Shown piece after piece: positions 15,494 to 25,841 of a DNA stretch of 44,155 bases; positions within the stretch are counted from its first letter, which is position 1, and each line of letters begins with the position of its first letter. The stretch covers positions 1 to 44,155 of the forward strand of contig JAQGOE010000379.1 in NCBI GenBank assembly GCA_028293725.1, read 5' to 3'. This DNA is from Gammaproteobacteria bacterium (GTDB lineage: Bacteria > Pseudomonadota > Gammaproteobacteria > Steroidobacterales > Steroidobacteraceae). The notes below the pieces were generated by a model. The model was not told the DNA's origin and did no database searches. It worked only from the letters and a program-made list of their open reading frames with translations. Position numbers and translations under genes: made by a program.

Positions 15494-18124
15494 TCAACTC
15501 GGCGAATCCGCCTCCGCCCGGTGTCGCGGGACAGCCATGCGGCGATAGCCGATTCCCAACACGCGCGCCGGCAGCGGGAAGGCGCTGGCGAGCGACGCCA
15601 ACACCGCCGAAGCGTAGGGCACCGACTGGATGATCAACACCACGATCCAGGCCAGCCGGTCCGGTCCCTGCTGCCCCATCTGGAGCGGCGCGTGCGCGAC
15701 GCCCCAGGCGGCAAGCCACAGGCCGAGCATCATCAACGACTCCTCGCGAGCCGCCAGGAGAGCCTGCAACAGACGCGCCGATTCGCCGCCCTTCGGTGTG
15801 CGGAAGAACGGCTCGCTGCGCGTGAACAGGCCCTTCACCACTGCGGTACCGATCGTATGAGTAAGCGCCAAGCCCGCGATCGCGGCTGCTACCGTCTGCC
15901 GGTAATTCGCGCCGACGCGCACGCGATACAGGTGCACCAGCTTCGCCAGCTTGAACGTGAAGAGCGACAGCGGCAGCACGGAATACATGACCAGCGGCGG
16001 GTCGATCCGCTGTGGCGCCAGCACCATGGCAGCAGACCAGCCGAGCGCCGCGACATTGAACAACATGTTGCATCCGTCAGCGACCCAGGGTAACCAGCCG
16101 GCGACGAAATGGTAACGCTGCCCGGGCGAGAGCGGGCCGCCTTCCATGAAAAAAGCCCGTGCATGGCGTTTCAGGATCTGCATGGCGCCGTAGGCCCAGC
16201 GGAAGCGCTGCTTCTTGAAGTCGATAAAAGTGTCCGGCATGAGGCCGCGCCCATAACTCGTGGGTATATAGGTCGCCTGGAAGCCGGCTTCGAAAATACG
16301 CAGCCCCAGCTCGGCATCCTCGGTAATACACCACTCTGCCCAGCCGGCCTGGTCGAGCTGTGCCCGCCGGACCATGGTCATGGTGCCGTGCTGAATGATG
16401 GCGTTGCGCTCGTTGCGCGTAATCATTCCAATATGGAAGAACCCACGGTATTCGGCGTAGCACATCGCCTTGAAAGCGCTCGCGCCCTCGTCGCGATAAT
16501 CCTGCGGTCCCTGGACGATAGCGATACGCGGGTCCTGGAACCCGGGTACCAGCTCGCGCAGCCAGTTCGGCTCAACGACGTAATCACTGTCGATGACCGC
16601 GACGATCTTCGCGTCGGGAGCGGTACGCGCCAGGGCGAAGTTCAGGGCGCCGGCTTTGAAGCCCTGCAGCGGGGCAACATGGAAGAACCGGAACCGCTCG
16701 CCCAACGAGGCACAATGAGCCTCGACGGGGCGCCAGACACTTTCGTCCGGCGTGTTGTTGTCAATGATGAGAACTTCGTAATTCGAGTAATCGAGGCGGG
16801 CGAGCGCATCCAGCGTCTCGATCACCATCTCGGGCGGCTCGTTGTAGGCCGGCACGTGAATGGAAACCTTCGGCTGCGGCTCACCGTTCGCAAGCACCGG
16901 CGCCCCGAGACGCCGCCGATACGTGACCCAGTGAGCCTCGGCCCATTCGTGCGCCTCGGCGAGCAACACGAGAATGACGCCCAGCATACCGAGCAGTAGC
17001 AATACTCCCGACACGACACTCGAAACGGTCATGTACTGCTGCGTGAAGTCGTAGAACACCCAAACAGCGATCGTCGCGGCGGTGTACACCACGAGCGCCA
17101 GGAAGCTGCGCCCCCGGTTGCGCAGCGTATCGCTGTTCAAATACAAAACACCCAACACCAGGAGCGCCACCGCAATCGAGATGGCCGCCAGTACGTGCCA
17201 TTCCGGAACCCGGACGATGGCGTTGTGGAATTCGAACTTCGGATTGCGGTTCACGTCGTACACGCCCCAGTACGACCCGACGGCGCCCTCCTGGTAGGCC
17301 TTCCAGGGCTGATCGAAGGCTTCCATGACGTAGTAGACGATCTGCTCTTTCTCGGCGCGCTTGAGAAAACGGCGCAGAAAGAGGGCCTCGTTGGAATCGG
17401 AGGCGACCGCGGACTCGCGCGTGCGGCCCCGGCTCGGCCAGCCGATTTCGGCGACCACTATGGGCTTGCCGGGAAAAGCTTTCTGCAAGCGGCGGAACTG
17501 CGCGAACGAGTAGTCGACCGCGGTTTCGACACTGACACCTTCCCAGTAGGGCAGGAGGTGTACGCCGATAAAGTCGACGTGCTCGGCGAGCTCGGGGTGC
17601 GCCAGCCACACGTGCCACGGCTCCGCGGTGCTGACGGGCTGGCCGATGGCATCGCGCGCCTTATCGAGGTATTTCTCGAGCTGCTCGATGGGAATGTCGC
17701 CGCGCAGGACCACCTCGTTACCGATGATCACCCGTACGACATTGATATGAGTGCCGGCGAGCGCGATCGCGGTATCGAGCTCGGTCTCGTTGGTGTCGCT
17801 GTGATTGTCGATCCAGGCGCCGGCGGTCACGTTGATGCCGTGACGCTCCGCGAGCTGGGGAACGTCGGCCAGGGTGCCGAAGTTACTGTAGGTGCGGACA
17901 GCGAGCGTTTTGCCTTCGAGGCGCTGGAGATCCTGATCGATCTCCGCATCCGTCGGCATTTCCTTGTGGGTGGGGTCTTCGCCGATGCGAAACGGCGAGA
18001 ACGCAAACCCCTGTATTCGCGCGGGCCACGGCGGCTCGAGCGTCGGACGATTGAGAAACGCCCAGAACGCGAAGGTGAGGGTCGCGAACACTGCCGCGAT
18101 CAACAGACCGGGTAAGCTCTTCAT
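15494..18124 (-). CDS. ndvB: NdvB-like GH17-GT2 fusion: beta-1,3-glucan synthase with glucan-processing domain
   Basis: An 876-residue inner-membrane protein. After an N-terminal helix (about 5-23) comes a GH17-type domain (about 35-310), with acid/base Glu137 in IIGNEVV and nucleophile Glu226 in VVAEIGWPS. Three helices (310-390) lead to a family 2 glycosyltransferase domain (about 418-645) with IDSDYVV (Asp512/Asp514), TEDAELGLR (601-609) and QRFRW (639-643), the pattern of processive synthases. More helices follow. This GH17-GT2 order matches Pseudomonas aeruginosa NdvB, which makes cyclic beta-1,3-glucans tied to biofilm antibiotic tolerance. By family the product is a cyclic or branched beta-glucan in the periplasm; that remains unproven here. 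Confidence 0.86.
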   Translation of the reverse strand: MKSLPGLLIAAVFATLTFAFWAFLNRPTLEPPWPARIQGFAFSPFRIGEDPTHKEMPTDAEIDQDLQRLEGKTLAVRTYSNFGTLADVPQLAERHGINVTAGAWIDNHSDTNETELDTAIALAGTHINVVRVIIGNEVVLRGDIPIEQLEKYLDKARDAIGQPVSTAEPWHVWLAHPELAEHVDFIGVHLLPYWEGVSVETAVDYSFAQFRRLQKAFPGKPIVVAEIGWPSRGRTRESAVASDSNEALFLRRFLKRAEKEQIVYYVMEAFDQPWKAYQEGAVGSYWGVYDVNRNPKFEFHNAIVRVPEWHVLAAISIAVALLVLGVLYLNSDTLRNRGRSFLALVVYTAATIAVWVFYDFTQQYMTVSSVVSGVLLLLGMLGVILVLLAEAHEWAEAHWVTYRRRLGAPVLANGEPQPKVSIHVPAYNEPPEMVIETLDALARLDYSNYEVLIIDNNTPDESVWRPVEAHCASLGERFRFFHVAPLQGFKAGALNFALARTAPDAKIVAVIDSDYVVEPNWLRELVPGFQDPRIAIVQGPQDYRDEGASAFKAMCYAEYRGFFHIGMITRNERNAIIQHGTMTMVRRAQLDQAGWAEWCITEDAELGLRIFEAGFQATYIPTSYGRGLMPDTFIDFKKQRFRWAYGAMQILKRHARAFFMEGGPLSPGQRYHFVAGWLPWVADGCNMLFNVAALGWSAAMVLAPQRIDPPLVMYSVLPLSLFTFKLAKLVHLYRVRVGANYRQTVAAAIAGLALTHTIGTAVVKGLFTRSEPFFRTPKGGESARLLQALLAAREESLMMLGLWLAAWGVAHAPLQMGQQGPDRLAWIVVLIIQSVPYASAVLASLASAFPLPARVLGIGYRRMAVPRHRAEADSPS

Positions 18125-18199
18125 GGAATGAACCGCACGGAATGGCCGGGATCATAGACGCGCAGGGTGAAACCGCGCCTGAACCAGGCCACAACCCCC

Positions 18200-18619
18200 C
18201 TACCAGACTCCTACGTTCGGCATCGACTTCCACGGCTCCGCGGGCGCCTGGGCGGCCCCCTTCTGGAGCAGTTCCACGGAAATATTATCGGGGGACCGGA
18301 TGAAAGCCATCTTCCCGTCGCGCGGCGGCCGGTTTATGACCACACCATGGTCGGCCAGGTGCTGGCACGTGGCGTAGATGTCGTCGACCTCATAAGCGAG
18401 GTGCCCGAAGTTGCGGCCGCCGGAATAGCTTTCGGGGTCCCAGTTGTAGGTGAGCTCCACCTGCGCCGACTCGTCGCCTGGAGCTGCGAGGAACACCAAC
18501 GTGAAACGGCCCTGCGGGCTGTCCTTACGCGACAATTCCTTCAGACCGAGCGCGTCACGGTAGAACCGCAGTGACGCGTCGATGTCGGTGACGCGAACCA
18601 TCGTGTGCAGGTATTTCAT
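18200..18619 (-). CDS. gloA: Lactoylglutathione lyase (glyoxalase I)-like VOC protein
   Basis: A 139-residue VOC protein very like bacterial glyoxalase I, which isomerises the methylglyoxal-glutathione adduct to S-lactoylglutathione. It begins MKYLHTMVRVTDIDASLRFY, and the four expected metal ligands are present: His5, Glu55 (QVELTYNW), His73 (FGHLAYEV) and Glu116 (ISVELLQ). Compared with E. coli GloA (His5, Glu56, His74, Glu122) the spacing fits well. It starts 18 bases after the ilvI stop and is probably in the same transcript. A role with other glutathione adducts is possible. Confidence 0.85.
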   Translation of the reverse strand: MKYLHTMVRVTDIDASLRFYRDALGLKELSRKDSPQGRFTLVFLAAPGDESAQVELTYNWDPESYSGGRNFGHLAYEVDDIYATCQHLADHGVVINRPPRDGKMAFIRSPDNISVELLQKGAAQAPAEPWKSMPNVGVW

Positions 18620-18637
18620 GGCGGCGCGAGTGATGCG

Positions 18638-20485
18638 TTAGAACATCTCGGAAGGGCCGGGGGTCTTGATGCTCACTTTATAGCGCGACGGAATGAAGTC
18701 GCCCGTGATCATCTCCTCGTAGCTTTGTCCGGGACCGACCATGGGGTACACGCCGGCATCCGGATCGATCATGACTTCGAGGAAGGCGGGTCCCTCGAAC
18801 TTCACGAATTCCTCGATCACCCGCGGCACATCTTCCTTCCGGTCGAGGCGCACGGCGTAGCGGAAACCGTCGGCCTGCGCGGCCTTGACGAAATCCTTCT
18901 TGTGCAGTGACTTGTCACTCGCCGACAAACGCCCTTTGAAATATAACTTCTGCCACTGCTTCACCATGCCGTCGCCGTGGTTGTTGAGCACAACCACCTT
19001 CACAGGCAGATCATAGGTGGTGACGGTCTCGAGCTCACCGATGTTCATGCGGATGCTCGAGTCCCCATCGATGTCGATAACCAGCCGGCGCGGATTCGCG
19101 ATCTGCGCCCCGATGGCCGCGGGCAGGCCGAAGCCCATCGTGCCCATGCTGCCGGACGTCAGCCACAGCCGCGGGTGGCGGAAATCACAGTACTGCGCGG
19201 CCCACATCTGATGTTGGCCGACGCCCGTCGTGATGATCGCCTCGCCCTTGGTGTGCTTGTTGATCTCTTCGATCACGTAGTAGGGCTGGATGAGCGTGCT
19301 GGCGCGATCGTAGTTCATCGCGTGAACCCGCTTCAGTTCGGCAACATGCGTGTGCCAGGCCGTGTAGTCGCGCTTGAATTTCTCGCGCCGGCCATGCGCC
19401 ATCAGCGCCTGCAAGGCCTCGGTGAGCAGACCAATGTAGCTCCAGTGCGCACGCTTCACCTTGTTCACTTCGGCTCGATCCACATCGAAGTGCGCAATGC
19501 GCTTGGCGTTCCTCGCAAACTTCGCCGGCACACCCGCCACGCGATCGTCGAAGCGCGCTCCGACGGCAATGAGGAAATCACAATCATCCACGGCGTAGTT
19601 CGCGAACGCGGTGCCGTGCATACCGAGCATGCGCAGACATGACGGGCTGGTCGTATCCACAGACCCGATGCCCATCAACGTGGTCACGACCGGGATATTG
19701 AATGTGGCAGCGAACTCGGTGAGCACGCTCGCGGCGCCAGCGTTCACTACGCCGCCACCGGCATAAATCAGCGGGCGCTCGGACTCGCCGAGCATCTCGA
19801 AGAAGTGCGCCGCCTCGTGAGTATCGACCGCCCGCTCGGTGAGCTCTTTCATGCGGCGCCGGTAACCAGGAATCGGCAGCATGCCACCGCCGCTGAAGAG
19901 ACCCTCCCAGTTCTGCACGTCCTTCGGCACGTCGACCACCACCGGCCCGGGGCGTCCAGTGCGGGCTATTTCAAATGCAGTGCGAACGGTCGCTTCGAGC
20001 TTCGTAGGGTCGGTGACTAGGAAAATGTGTTTCGCGACGGCACCCATAATCGAGGGTACCGGCGCCTCCTGAAACGCGTCGGTCCCGATCGCGGCGCTGG
20101 CCACCTGGCCACAAATCACGACAATCGGCACCGAATCGGCCATCGAATCGCGCACCGGTGTAACAGTGTTCGTGGCACCGGGTCCGGAGGTCACGATACA
20201 AACGCCCACGCGGCCGGTGGCGCGGGCATAGCCGGCGGCCATGAAGGCGGCGCTCTGCTCGTTCGAGGGCACGATGAGCGGAATCGGCGGCTCGCCGGCC
20301 TGGCTATGCTGCTCGTTATAGAGGAATACGGCGTCGTAGGTCGGCAGGATGGCCCCGCCGCTATACCCGAAAATCGCGGTAACCCCTTCATCCGCCAATA
20401 CCTGCATGATCATCCGGGCGCCGGTCATCTTCTGGCCGGCAAGCGGATGCCCGAAGGGGCGGGGCTGAATTACCGTGTCACTCAT
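18638..20485 (-). CDS. ilvI: Acetolactate synthase large (catalytic) subunit
   Basis: This thiamine-diphosphate enzyme condenses pyruvate with pyruvate or 2-oxobutanoate, the shared step of valine, leucine and isoleucine synthesis. The 615-residue protein has FGYSGGAILPTYDAVF near the N-terminus, SNEQSAAFMAAGYARATG with the catalytic Glu, and the central domain DCDFLIAVGARFDDRVAGVP. The cofactor motif is GDSSIRMNIGEL with LNNHGDGMVKQWQ; most family members read LNNRYLGMVRQWQ here, so this is a divergent clade. I start at 20485 (MSDTVIQPRP). The open frame upstream is antisense to ilvH and is not part of the protein. The regulatory subunit ilvH is divergent rather than downstream. Confidence 0.93.
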   Translation of the reverse strand: MSDTVIQPRPFGHPLAGQKMTGARMIMQVLADEGVTAIFGYSGGAILPTYDAVFLYNEQHSQAGEPPIPLIVPSNEQSAAFMAAGYARATGRVGVCIVTSGPGATNTVTPVRDSMADSVPIVVICGQVASAAIGTDAFQEAPVPSIMGAVAKHIFLVTDPTKLEATVRTAFEIARTGRPGPVVVDVPKDVQNWEGLFSGGGMLPIPGYRRRMKELTERAVDTHEAAHFFEMLGESERPLIYAGGGVVNAGAASVLTEFAATFNIPVVTTLMGIGSVDTTSPSCLRMLGMHGTAFANYAVDDCDFLIAVGARFDDRVAGVPAKFARNAKRIAHFDVDRAEVNKVKRAHWSYIGLLTEALQALMAHGRREKFKRDYTAWHTHVAELKRVHAMNYDRASTLIQPYYVIEEINKHTKGEAIITTGVGQHQMWAAQYCDFRHPRLWLTSGSMGTMGFGLPAAIGAQIANPRRLVIDIDGDSSIRMNIGELETVTTYDLPVKVVVLNNHGDGMVKQWQKLYFKGRLSASDKSLHKKDFVKAAQADGFRYAVRLDRKEDVPRVIEEFVKFEGPAFLEVMIDPDAGVYPMVGPGQSYEEMITGDFIPSRYKVSIKTPGPSEMF

Positions 20486-20608
20486 GACGCGCTCTTTAAC
20501 TAAAGGCTTTAATAGGCCAGGGGAACGACTGAGCCTAGCAGCTTGCCGGTTGGGCGCAAAGCCACGATCATGGGTCTCATGACCCGCCAAGAAGTCCGTC
20601 CCAAGACC
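20486..20608. promoter_or_regulatory. Divergent ilvI / ilvH control region
   Basis: The 123 bp between the two starts must hold both promoters. A perfect dyad GGGTC-N4-GACCC lies at 20572-20585. On the minus strand TATTAA (20514-20509) is a possible -10 for ilvI, without a good -35. I see no leader peptide or attenuator. Confidence 0.4.
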
Positions 20609-21118
20609 ATGACCCCCATGCGCCATATCATTGCCGTCCTGCTCCAGAACGAAGCCGGGGCGCTGGCCCGGGTAGCAGGCCTGTTCTCCACCCGCGGCTA
20701 CAACATTGAATCCCTGTCCGTCGCCGCGACCGACGACCCGACCGTATCGCGCCTCACCCTGGTCACGAAAGGCTCGGACGCTGTGATTCAGCAGATCGCC
20801 AATCAGCTCAACAAGCTCGTCGACGTGGTGAACGTCGAGGACATGACACTCGGAGAGCACCTCGAGCGCGAGCTCGTTCTGCTCAAGCTGAAGGTTCGGC
20901 CTGAGCGCACCGATACTGTGCGAGGTCACGTCGTGCGACTCGGAGGCCGCGTTCTCGATCCGGCGCCCGATGGCTTCATCGTGGAGCTCACTGGAAGCGA
21001 AGCGGAGGTCAACACCTTCGTGAACGAGCTCGCGCGCGACGCGGAGCTGCTCGAAGTAGTTCGCAGCGGCGCCCTCGGCATCGCCAGAAACGCCCGTCCC
21101 CTGCGCGTTGTACGTTGA
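20609..21118 (+). CDS. ilvH: Acetolactate synthase small (regulatory) subunit
   Basis: IlvH binds valine through its ACT domain and sets the activity of the catalytic subunit. The core [19 protein letters not shown], then [25 protein letters not shown] and [11 protein letters not shown], is unmistakable. A C-terminal domain (about 85-165) makes it the long IlvH form of some 165 residues, not the short IlvN. In-frame ATGs exist at 20570, 20579, 20609 and 20618. Homologues begin at 20618 (MRHII), and the dyad at 20572-20585 argues that the first two are not starts. I chose 20609, but none has a strong ribosome-binding site. It is transcribed away from ilvI. Confidence 0.92.
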   Translation: MTPMRHIIAVLLQNEAGALARVAGLFSTRGYNIESLSVAATDDPTVSRLTLVTKGSDAVIQQIANQLNKLVDVVNVEDMTLGEHLERELVLLKLKVRPERTDTVRGHVVRLGGRVLDPAPDGFIVELTGSEAEVNTFVNELARDAELLEVVRSGALGIARNARPLRVVR

Positions 21119-21128
21119 TCCAGCGCGC

Positions 21129-21152
21129 GAGTGACGCCATCTGGCGACGCTC
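21129..21152 (+). terminator. Possible hairpin terminator after ilvH
   Basis: Eleven bases after the ilvH stop an 11-bp stem (21129-21139 with 21142-21152, one wobble pair and one mismatch) has a minimal loop and is followed by CCTTGT. The tail is short in T, so it may not be a true intrinsic terminator. Confidence 0.35.
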
Positions 21153-21200
21153 CCTTGTAACAATTCCTACATTGCCCCGGGCTCCATACAGCCCGTAAGA

Positions 21201-21245
21201 TTCAACGCGGGTGGTTGAAACGACCGTAGTGTCACGCACGACACT
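21201..21245. promoter_or_regulatory. Two neighbouring perfect dyads upstream of the hybrid kinase gene
   Basis: TTCAAC-N7-GTTGAA (21201-21219) and AGTGTC-N6-GACACT (21228-21245) lie 131-175 bp before the kinase start. Both have perfect 6-bp arms and operator-like spacing. No clear -35/-10 pair was found in the 257-bp gap. Confidence 0.35.
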
Positions 21246-21375
21246 CACGGGGGTTGAGGAATTGCCGAGCTTACCGGCTCGGTGGCCGTCGATCGATATA
21301 TAACTCCGTTGCGGACCCGCTCCCAACTCGAGGCGTCGTCCGTCGACGAGAGCGAGCGGCCCCCATGAGAACACC

Positions 21376-24300
21376 ATGGATTTATTCAAGAGCCCACCAG
21401 CGTCTCGCAAATCACCCCGCCGTCCCAAAATCCCAGTTGCCAGCACCCGTGCCGCAACCCCACGGAACAAGCGGGAACACCCTGGGGAGGCGCTAAATGG
21501 TGAAACGAGCGCGATCCTCGCCGCTCTGATCGCGCTTAAGCGTGGCAATAGCGACGTGCGTCTGCCCGAGGAATGGCCCGGCCAGGCGGGTCGTATCGCC
21601 GAGGCTTTCAATGAAGTCGTTGAGCTCAACGTGCGCACCGCGCGCGAGCTCGAGCGACTCAACCAGGTTGTCGGACGTGAAGGCAAGCTGCGCCACAGGG
21701 CCTCTCTGGGCAACGTCAGCGGGTTCTGGTCCGACTCCATCATGAATATCAACGCGCTCATCGACGACCTCGTCCATCCGACGACCGAAGTCGCGCGCGT
21801 GATCGGTGCATTCGCGCAGGGTGATCTGACGAAGACCATGGCACTCGAAATCGAGAGCCGTGACCTGCAGGGCGAGTTTCTGCGCACCGCCAAAACCATC
21901 AACAAGATGATCGAGCAGCTGAGCTCGTTTGCAACCGAAGTAACACGCGTCGCTCGTGAAGTTGGCACCGAGGGCATCCTCGGCGGCCAGGCACGTGTGG
22001 AAGGCGTGTCGGGTACCTGGAAAGACCTCACCGAGAGCGTCAATTTCATGGCCGGCAACCTGACCGGCCAGGTTCGTAACATCGCCGAGGTCAACAAAGC
22101 AGTGGCCGCCGGCGACCTTTCGAAGAAAGTCACGGTCGACGTCAAGGGAGAGATTCTCGAGCTCAAGAACACCGTCAACACGATGGTCGATCAACTTAGA
22201 TCGTTCGCCTCGGAAGTGACTCGTGTGGCACGCGAGGTGGGTACCGAGGGCATCCTCGGCGGCCAAGCTGACGTCAAAGGCGTGTCGGGTACGTGGAAGG
22301 ACCTCACCGAGAGCGTCAACTTCATGGCGGGCAACCTGACCGGTCAGGTTCGTAATATCGCCGAGGTCACGACCGCCGTGGCGGCGGGGGACCTCTCGAA
22401 AAAGATTACTGTCGACGTCAAGGGCGAGATCGAAGAGCTCAAGGACACCATCAACACCATGGTCGACCAGCTCCGCTCGTTCGCAGCGGAAGTAACGCGC
22501 GTCGCGCGCGAGGTCGGCACGGAAGGCAGCCTGGGCGGCCAGGCGCAAGTGGAAGGCGTGTCGGGTACCTGGAAGGACCTCACGGACAACGTCAATCTCA
22601 TGGCGAGCAACCTGACGAGCCAGGTGCGCGGTATTGCCAAAGTCGTGACTGCCGTTGCCAACGGCGACCTGAACCTGAAACTCAAAGTTGACGCCAAGGG
22701 CGAGATCGCGGAGCTCGCTGAGACGATCAACAGCATGACCGAAACATTGGCGACATTCGCTGACCAGGTCACCAGCGTGGCGCGCGAGGTCGGTGTGGAA
22801 GGCAAGCTCGGCGGCCAGGCGAAGGTGCCCGGCGCGTCGGGAACGTGGAAGGGGTTGACCGAAAACGTCAATCAGCTCGCCGCGAATCTGACCACCCAGG
22901 TACGCGCGATCGCCGAAGTCGCGATGGCTGTTACCAAGGGCGATCTGACACGGTCGATCACCGTGCAGGCCGAAGGCGAAGTCGCGGCCCTGAAAGACAC
23001 CATCAACGAGATGATCCGCAATCTGAAGGACACCACGCAACAGAACACGGAGCAGGACTGGCGCAAAACCAACCTCGCCAAGTTCAGCCGCATGCTCCAG
23101 GGACAGAAGGACCTGGTCGCCGTGGGTCAGGCGATCCTGTCCGAGCTGGCGCCAGTGGTGGGTGCGCAGCAGGCCGAATTCTATATATTGGACGGGAGCG
23201 GTGCAGGGCAGAGATTGCGGCTGTTTGCGAGCTATGCCTCGGGCGGGCAGGGAGCCCACGGCAAGGAGCTCGCCCTCGGCGAGGGACTGGTCGGCCAATG
23301 CGCCGTGGACCAGCAAAAGATCCTGTTACACGGGGTGCCGGCAGACTCCATCCGGATTTCGTCGGGGCTGGCCGTAGGGTCTCCACAGGACATCCTCGTA
23401 CTGCCCGTCATCTTCGAGGGCCAGGTCAAGGGCGTCCTGGAACTCGCCTCGCTCGAGCGCTTCAACTCCACTCACCAGGCGCTGCTCGATCAGCTCACCG
23501 AGAGCATCGGCGTGGTCATCAACACGATCGAAGCCAACATGCGCACGGAGAACCTGCTGCAGCAGTCGCAGTCTCTCGCGCAGGAGCTGCAGCAGACGAA
23601 CCAGGAGTTGCAGGAGAAAGCCCAGCTCCTCGCCCACCAGAACCACGAGGTGGAACGCAAGAACAGCGAGGTCGAGCAGGCCCGCCAGGCGCTCGAGGAA
23701 AAGGCCAAGCAGCTGGCGCTCACTTCGAAGTACAAGTCCGAGTTCCTCGCGAACATGTCGCACGAGCTGCGCACACCGCTCAACAGCCTCCTCATTCTCT
23801 CCGACCAGCTCTCGCACAACACCGACGGCAACCTCACGTCGCGGCAGGTGGAATTCGCCCGAACGATTCATTCGGCGGGCAACGACCTCCTCATGCTGAT
23901 CAACGACATTCTCGACCTGTCGAAAATCGAATCCGGGACCGTGGTCGTCGATGTGGGGGAGTTGCATTTCGAAGAGCTGCAGCACTACGTGGAACGCAAC
24001 TTCCGGCACGTGGCCGAGGCGAAGAGCGTCGGCTTCGTGGTACTTCTGGGCGAGCAGCTACCGCGGTCCGTGGTAACGGACGCAAAGCGGCTGCAACAGA
24101 TTCTGAAAAACCTGCTCTCGAATGCCTTCAAGTTCACCCACCGCGGCCAGGTCACTCTCACCATCGATCACGCCGACGGCGGCTGGGGGCCGGAGAACGA
24201 AGAACTCGAGCGGGCACACGAGGTGCTGGCGTTCTCGGTAAACGACAGTGGCATCGGCATTTCCACGGACAAGCAACAGATCATTTTCGAGGCGTTTCAA

Positions 24301-25839
24301 CAGGCCGACGGCAGCACGAGCCGCAAGTACGGGGGTACCGGACTCGGGCTGGCCATCAGCCGCGAATTGTCGAAACTGCTGGGCGGGGAGATCCGGCTCG
24401 TGAGCGCACCCGGGAAGGGCAGTATTTTCACGCTTTACATTCCGCAGACCTACATTGGCTCCCGGTCCACCCGGCCGCGCACGGCTGCCGAGATGGCTCT
24501 GCACAAGCCGCCCAATGTCCAGCTCAACGAGCTGTTCCTCGATGGTGGGATATTCCCATTCCCCCTGACCGGTACACCGGCACTGGTGGCCGAAGAGCGT
24601 GAGCAGGAGACTTTCACACCCAACGAGGCGCAGGACGATCGTGACTCGATCCAGCCAGACGACCGGGTTCTGCTCATCGTCGAAAACGATCTCGCGTTCG
24701 CGCGGCTGCTGCTCGAAGGAGCCCGTGAGAAGGGGTTCAAGGGACTGGTCACGACGCTCGCTTCCGGCGCGCTGGCCCTGACCCGGGACTTCGAACCGGA
24801 TGCCGTGACGCTCGACCTGTTTTTGCCGGACATGAATGGCTGGCGGGTGCTCAATCGGCTCAAGAACCATTTGTCGACCCGCCACATCCCGGTATGCGTG
24901 ATCTCCACGGACGAAGCACGAGCCCAGGCGCTCGAAGCTGGGGCCGCGGGGTTCATCGCGAAGCCGCTACAGTCGAAGGAGACGCTCGACCGGGCCTTGG
25001 GAGAGTTACACCGCTTCGTGACCCAGCCGGAGCGGCATCTGTTGATTCTCATGTCGGAGTCGCCGGAGCGGGATGAGATCGTGGAGCTCCTCTCGGGTAG
25101 CGATGTGCGCATTTTCCCGATCGCTACCGCGGCTCTCGCCACCACCATCCTGCGGGAGCAGCCCATCAACTGCCTCGTCATCGGGCCGGGCGCTCCCGTG
25201 CTCGACCCTGGCGCCTTTGAGTCACTACTGGTCGATGAAAGCACGGGGTTGGGACAACCCGCCGTCATCTTTTTCGGCGCGGATCGCTCGGAAACGGGTT
25301 ACGAGGAATTCCGGCGGCGCTTCAAAGAACGGCTTACGTTGCGCGAGGCCCCCTCACGCGAGCGCCTCCTGGAGCAGACCTCGTTCTTCCTGCATCGCAA
25401 CCTCGACTCCCTCAGTGAGAAGGCGCGCCAGGAGCTGGAGTCGCTGCGCGAGTCACAACATGTGCTCGCGGACCGCAAGGTCCTCATCGTCGACGATGAC
25501 ATGCGCAACATTTTTGCGCTCGCCACCGTCCTCGACGAGCAGGGGATGACGGTGATCTCCGCGGACAATGGCCGCGAGGCCATCCAGCACGTGCTGCAGG
25601 ACCCGTCCATCGACGTCGTCCTCATGGACATCATGATGCCGGAGATGGATGGAATCGCTACGATCCAGGAAATCCGCAAGATTCCGGAACGACAAGAGTT
25701 GCCTATCATCGCGGTCACGGCCAAGGCCATGAAGGGTGACCGCGAGAAATGCATAGCGGCCGGCGCGTGGGATTACCTGTCGAAACCGGTCAATACCCAG
25801 GATCTGCTCGCGGCACTACGCGCGTGGTTGAAGGACTGA
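21376..25839 (+). CDS. Soluble poly-HAMP hybrid sensor histidine kinase with three receiver-like domains
   Basis: A 1487-residue protein without a membrane helix or signal peptide. Residues 85-560 hold one diverged and four near-identical HAMP units of exactly 92 residues (REVG(T/V)EG at about 194, 286, 378, 470). A GAF domain follows (575-720), a coiled coil (725-785), HisKA with His796 in [11 protein letters not shown], and HATPase (about 895-1023, [20 protein letters not shown]). REC1 (1097-1210) has Asp1147 and Lys1196. A degenerate receiver (about 1220-1345) lacks the acidic pocket. REC3 (1367-1485) has Asp1418 and Lys1470. This poly-HAMP design is shared with fungal group III kinases that sense osmotic stress. 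The REC-HK-REC gene begins 2 bases after the stop. Confidence 0.93.
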   Translation: MDLFKSPPASRKSPRRPKIPVASTRAATPRNKREHPGEALNGETSAILAALIALKRGNSDVRLPEEWPGQAGRIAEAFNEVVELNVRTARELERLNQVVGREGKLRHRASLGNVSGFWSDSIMNINALIDDLVHPTTEVARVIGAFAQGDLTKTMALEIESRDLQGEFLRTAKTINKMIEQLSSFATEVTRVAREVGTEGILGGQARVEGVSGTWKDLTESVNFMAGNLTGQVRNIAEVNKAVAAGDLSKKVTVDVKGEILELKNTVNTMVDQLRSFASEVTRVAREVGTEGILGGQADVKGVSGTWKDLTESVNFMAGNLTGQVRNIAEVTTAVAAGDLSKKITVDVKGEIEELKDTINTMVDQLRSFAAEVTRVAREVGTEGSLGGQAQVEGVSGTWKDLTDNVNLMASNLTSQVRGIAKVVTAVANGDLNLKLKVDAKGEIAELAETINSMTETLATFADQVTSVAREVGVEGKLGGQAKVPGASGTWKGLTENVNQLAANLTTQVRAIAEVAMAVTKGDLTRSITVQAEGEVAALKDTINEMIRNLKDTTQQNTEQDWRKTNLAKFSRMLQGQKDLVAVGQAILSELAPVVGAQQAEFYILDGSGAGQRLRLFASYASGGQGAHGKELALGEGLVGQCAVDQQKILLHGVPADSIRISSGLAVGSPQDILVLPVIFEGQVKGVLELASLERFNSTHQALLDQLTESIGVVINTIEANMRTENLLQQSQSLAQELQQTNQELQEKAQLLAHQNHEVERKNSEVEQARQALEEKAKQLALTSKYKSEFLANMSHELRTPLNSLLILSDQLSHNTDGNLTSRQVEFARTIHSAGNDLLMLINDILDLSKIESGTVVVDVGELHFEELQHYVERNFRHVAEAKSVGFVVLLGEQLPRSVVTDAKRLQQILKNLLSNAFKFTHRGQVTLTIDHADGGWGPENEELERAHEVLAFSVNDSGIGISTDKQQIIFEAFQQADGSTSRKYGGTGLGLAISRELSKLLGGEIRLVSAPGKGSIFTLYIPQTYIGSRSTRPRTAAEMALHKPPNVQLNELFLDGGIFPFPLTGTPALVAEEREQETFTPNEAQDDRDSIQPDDRVLLIVENDLAFARLLLEGAREKGFKGLVTTLASGALALTRDFEPDAVTLDLFLPDMNGWRVLNRLKNHLSTRHIPVCVISTDEARAQALEAGAAGFIAKPLQSKETLDRALGELHRFVTQPERHLLILMSESPERDEIVELLSGSDVRIFPIATAALATTILREQPINCLVIGPGAPVLDPGAFESLLVDESTGLGQPAVIFFGADRSETGYEEFRRRFKERLTLREAPSRERLLEQTSFFLHRNLDSLSEKARQELESLRESQHVLADRKVLIVDDDMRNIFALATVLDEQGMTVISADNGREAIQHVLQDPSIDVVLMDIMMPEMDGIATIQEIRKIPERQELPIIAVTAKAMKGDREKCIAAGAWDYLSKPVNTQDLLAALRAWLKD
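21955..23058 (+). repeat. Four tandem 276-bp repeats encoding HAMP units
   Basis: Four in-frame units with a period of exactly 276 bp (92 codons), starting at the codons for REVG(T/V)EG at about 21955, 22231, 22507 and 22783. The second unit is closest to the first; the fourth is the most diverged. Such arrays can gain or lose whole units by recombination. Confidence 0.85.
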
Positions 25840-25841
25840 AC

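Noticed and set aside
20486..21163. N-terminal extension of ilvI through the region opposite ilvH
   Set aside because: The open frame is the antisense of ilvH codons; the family N-terminus begins at 20485.
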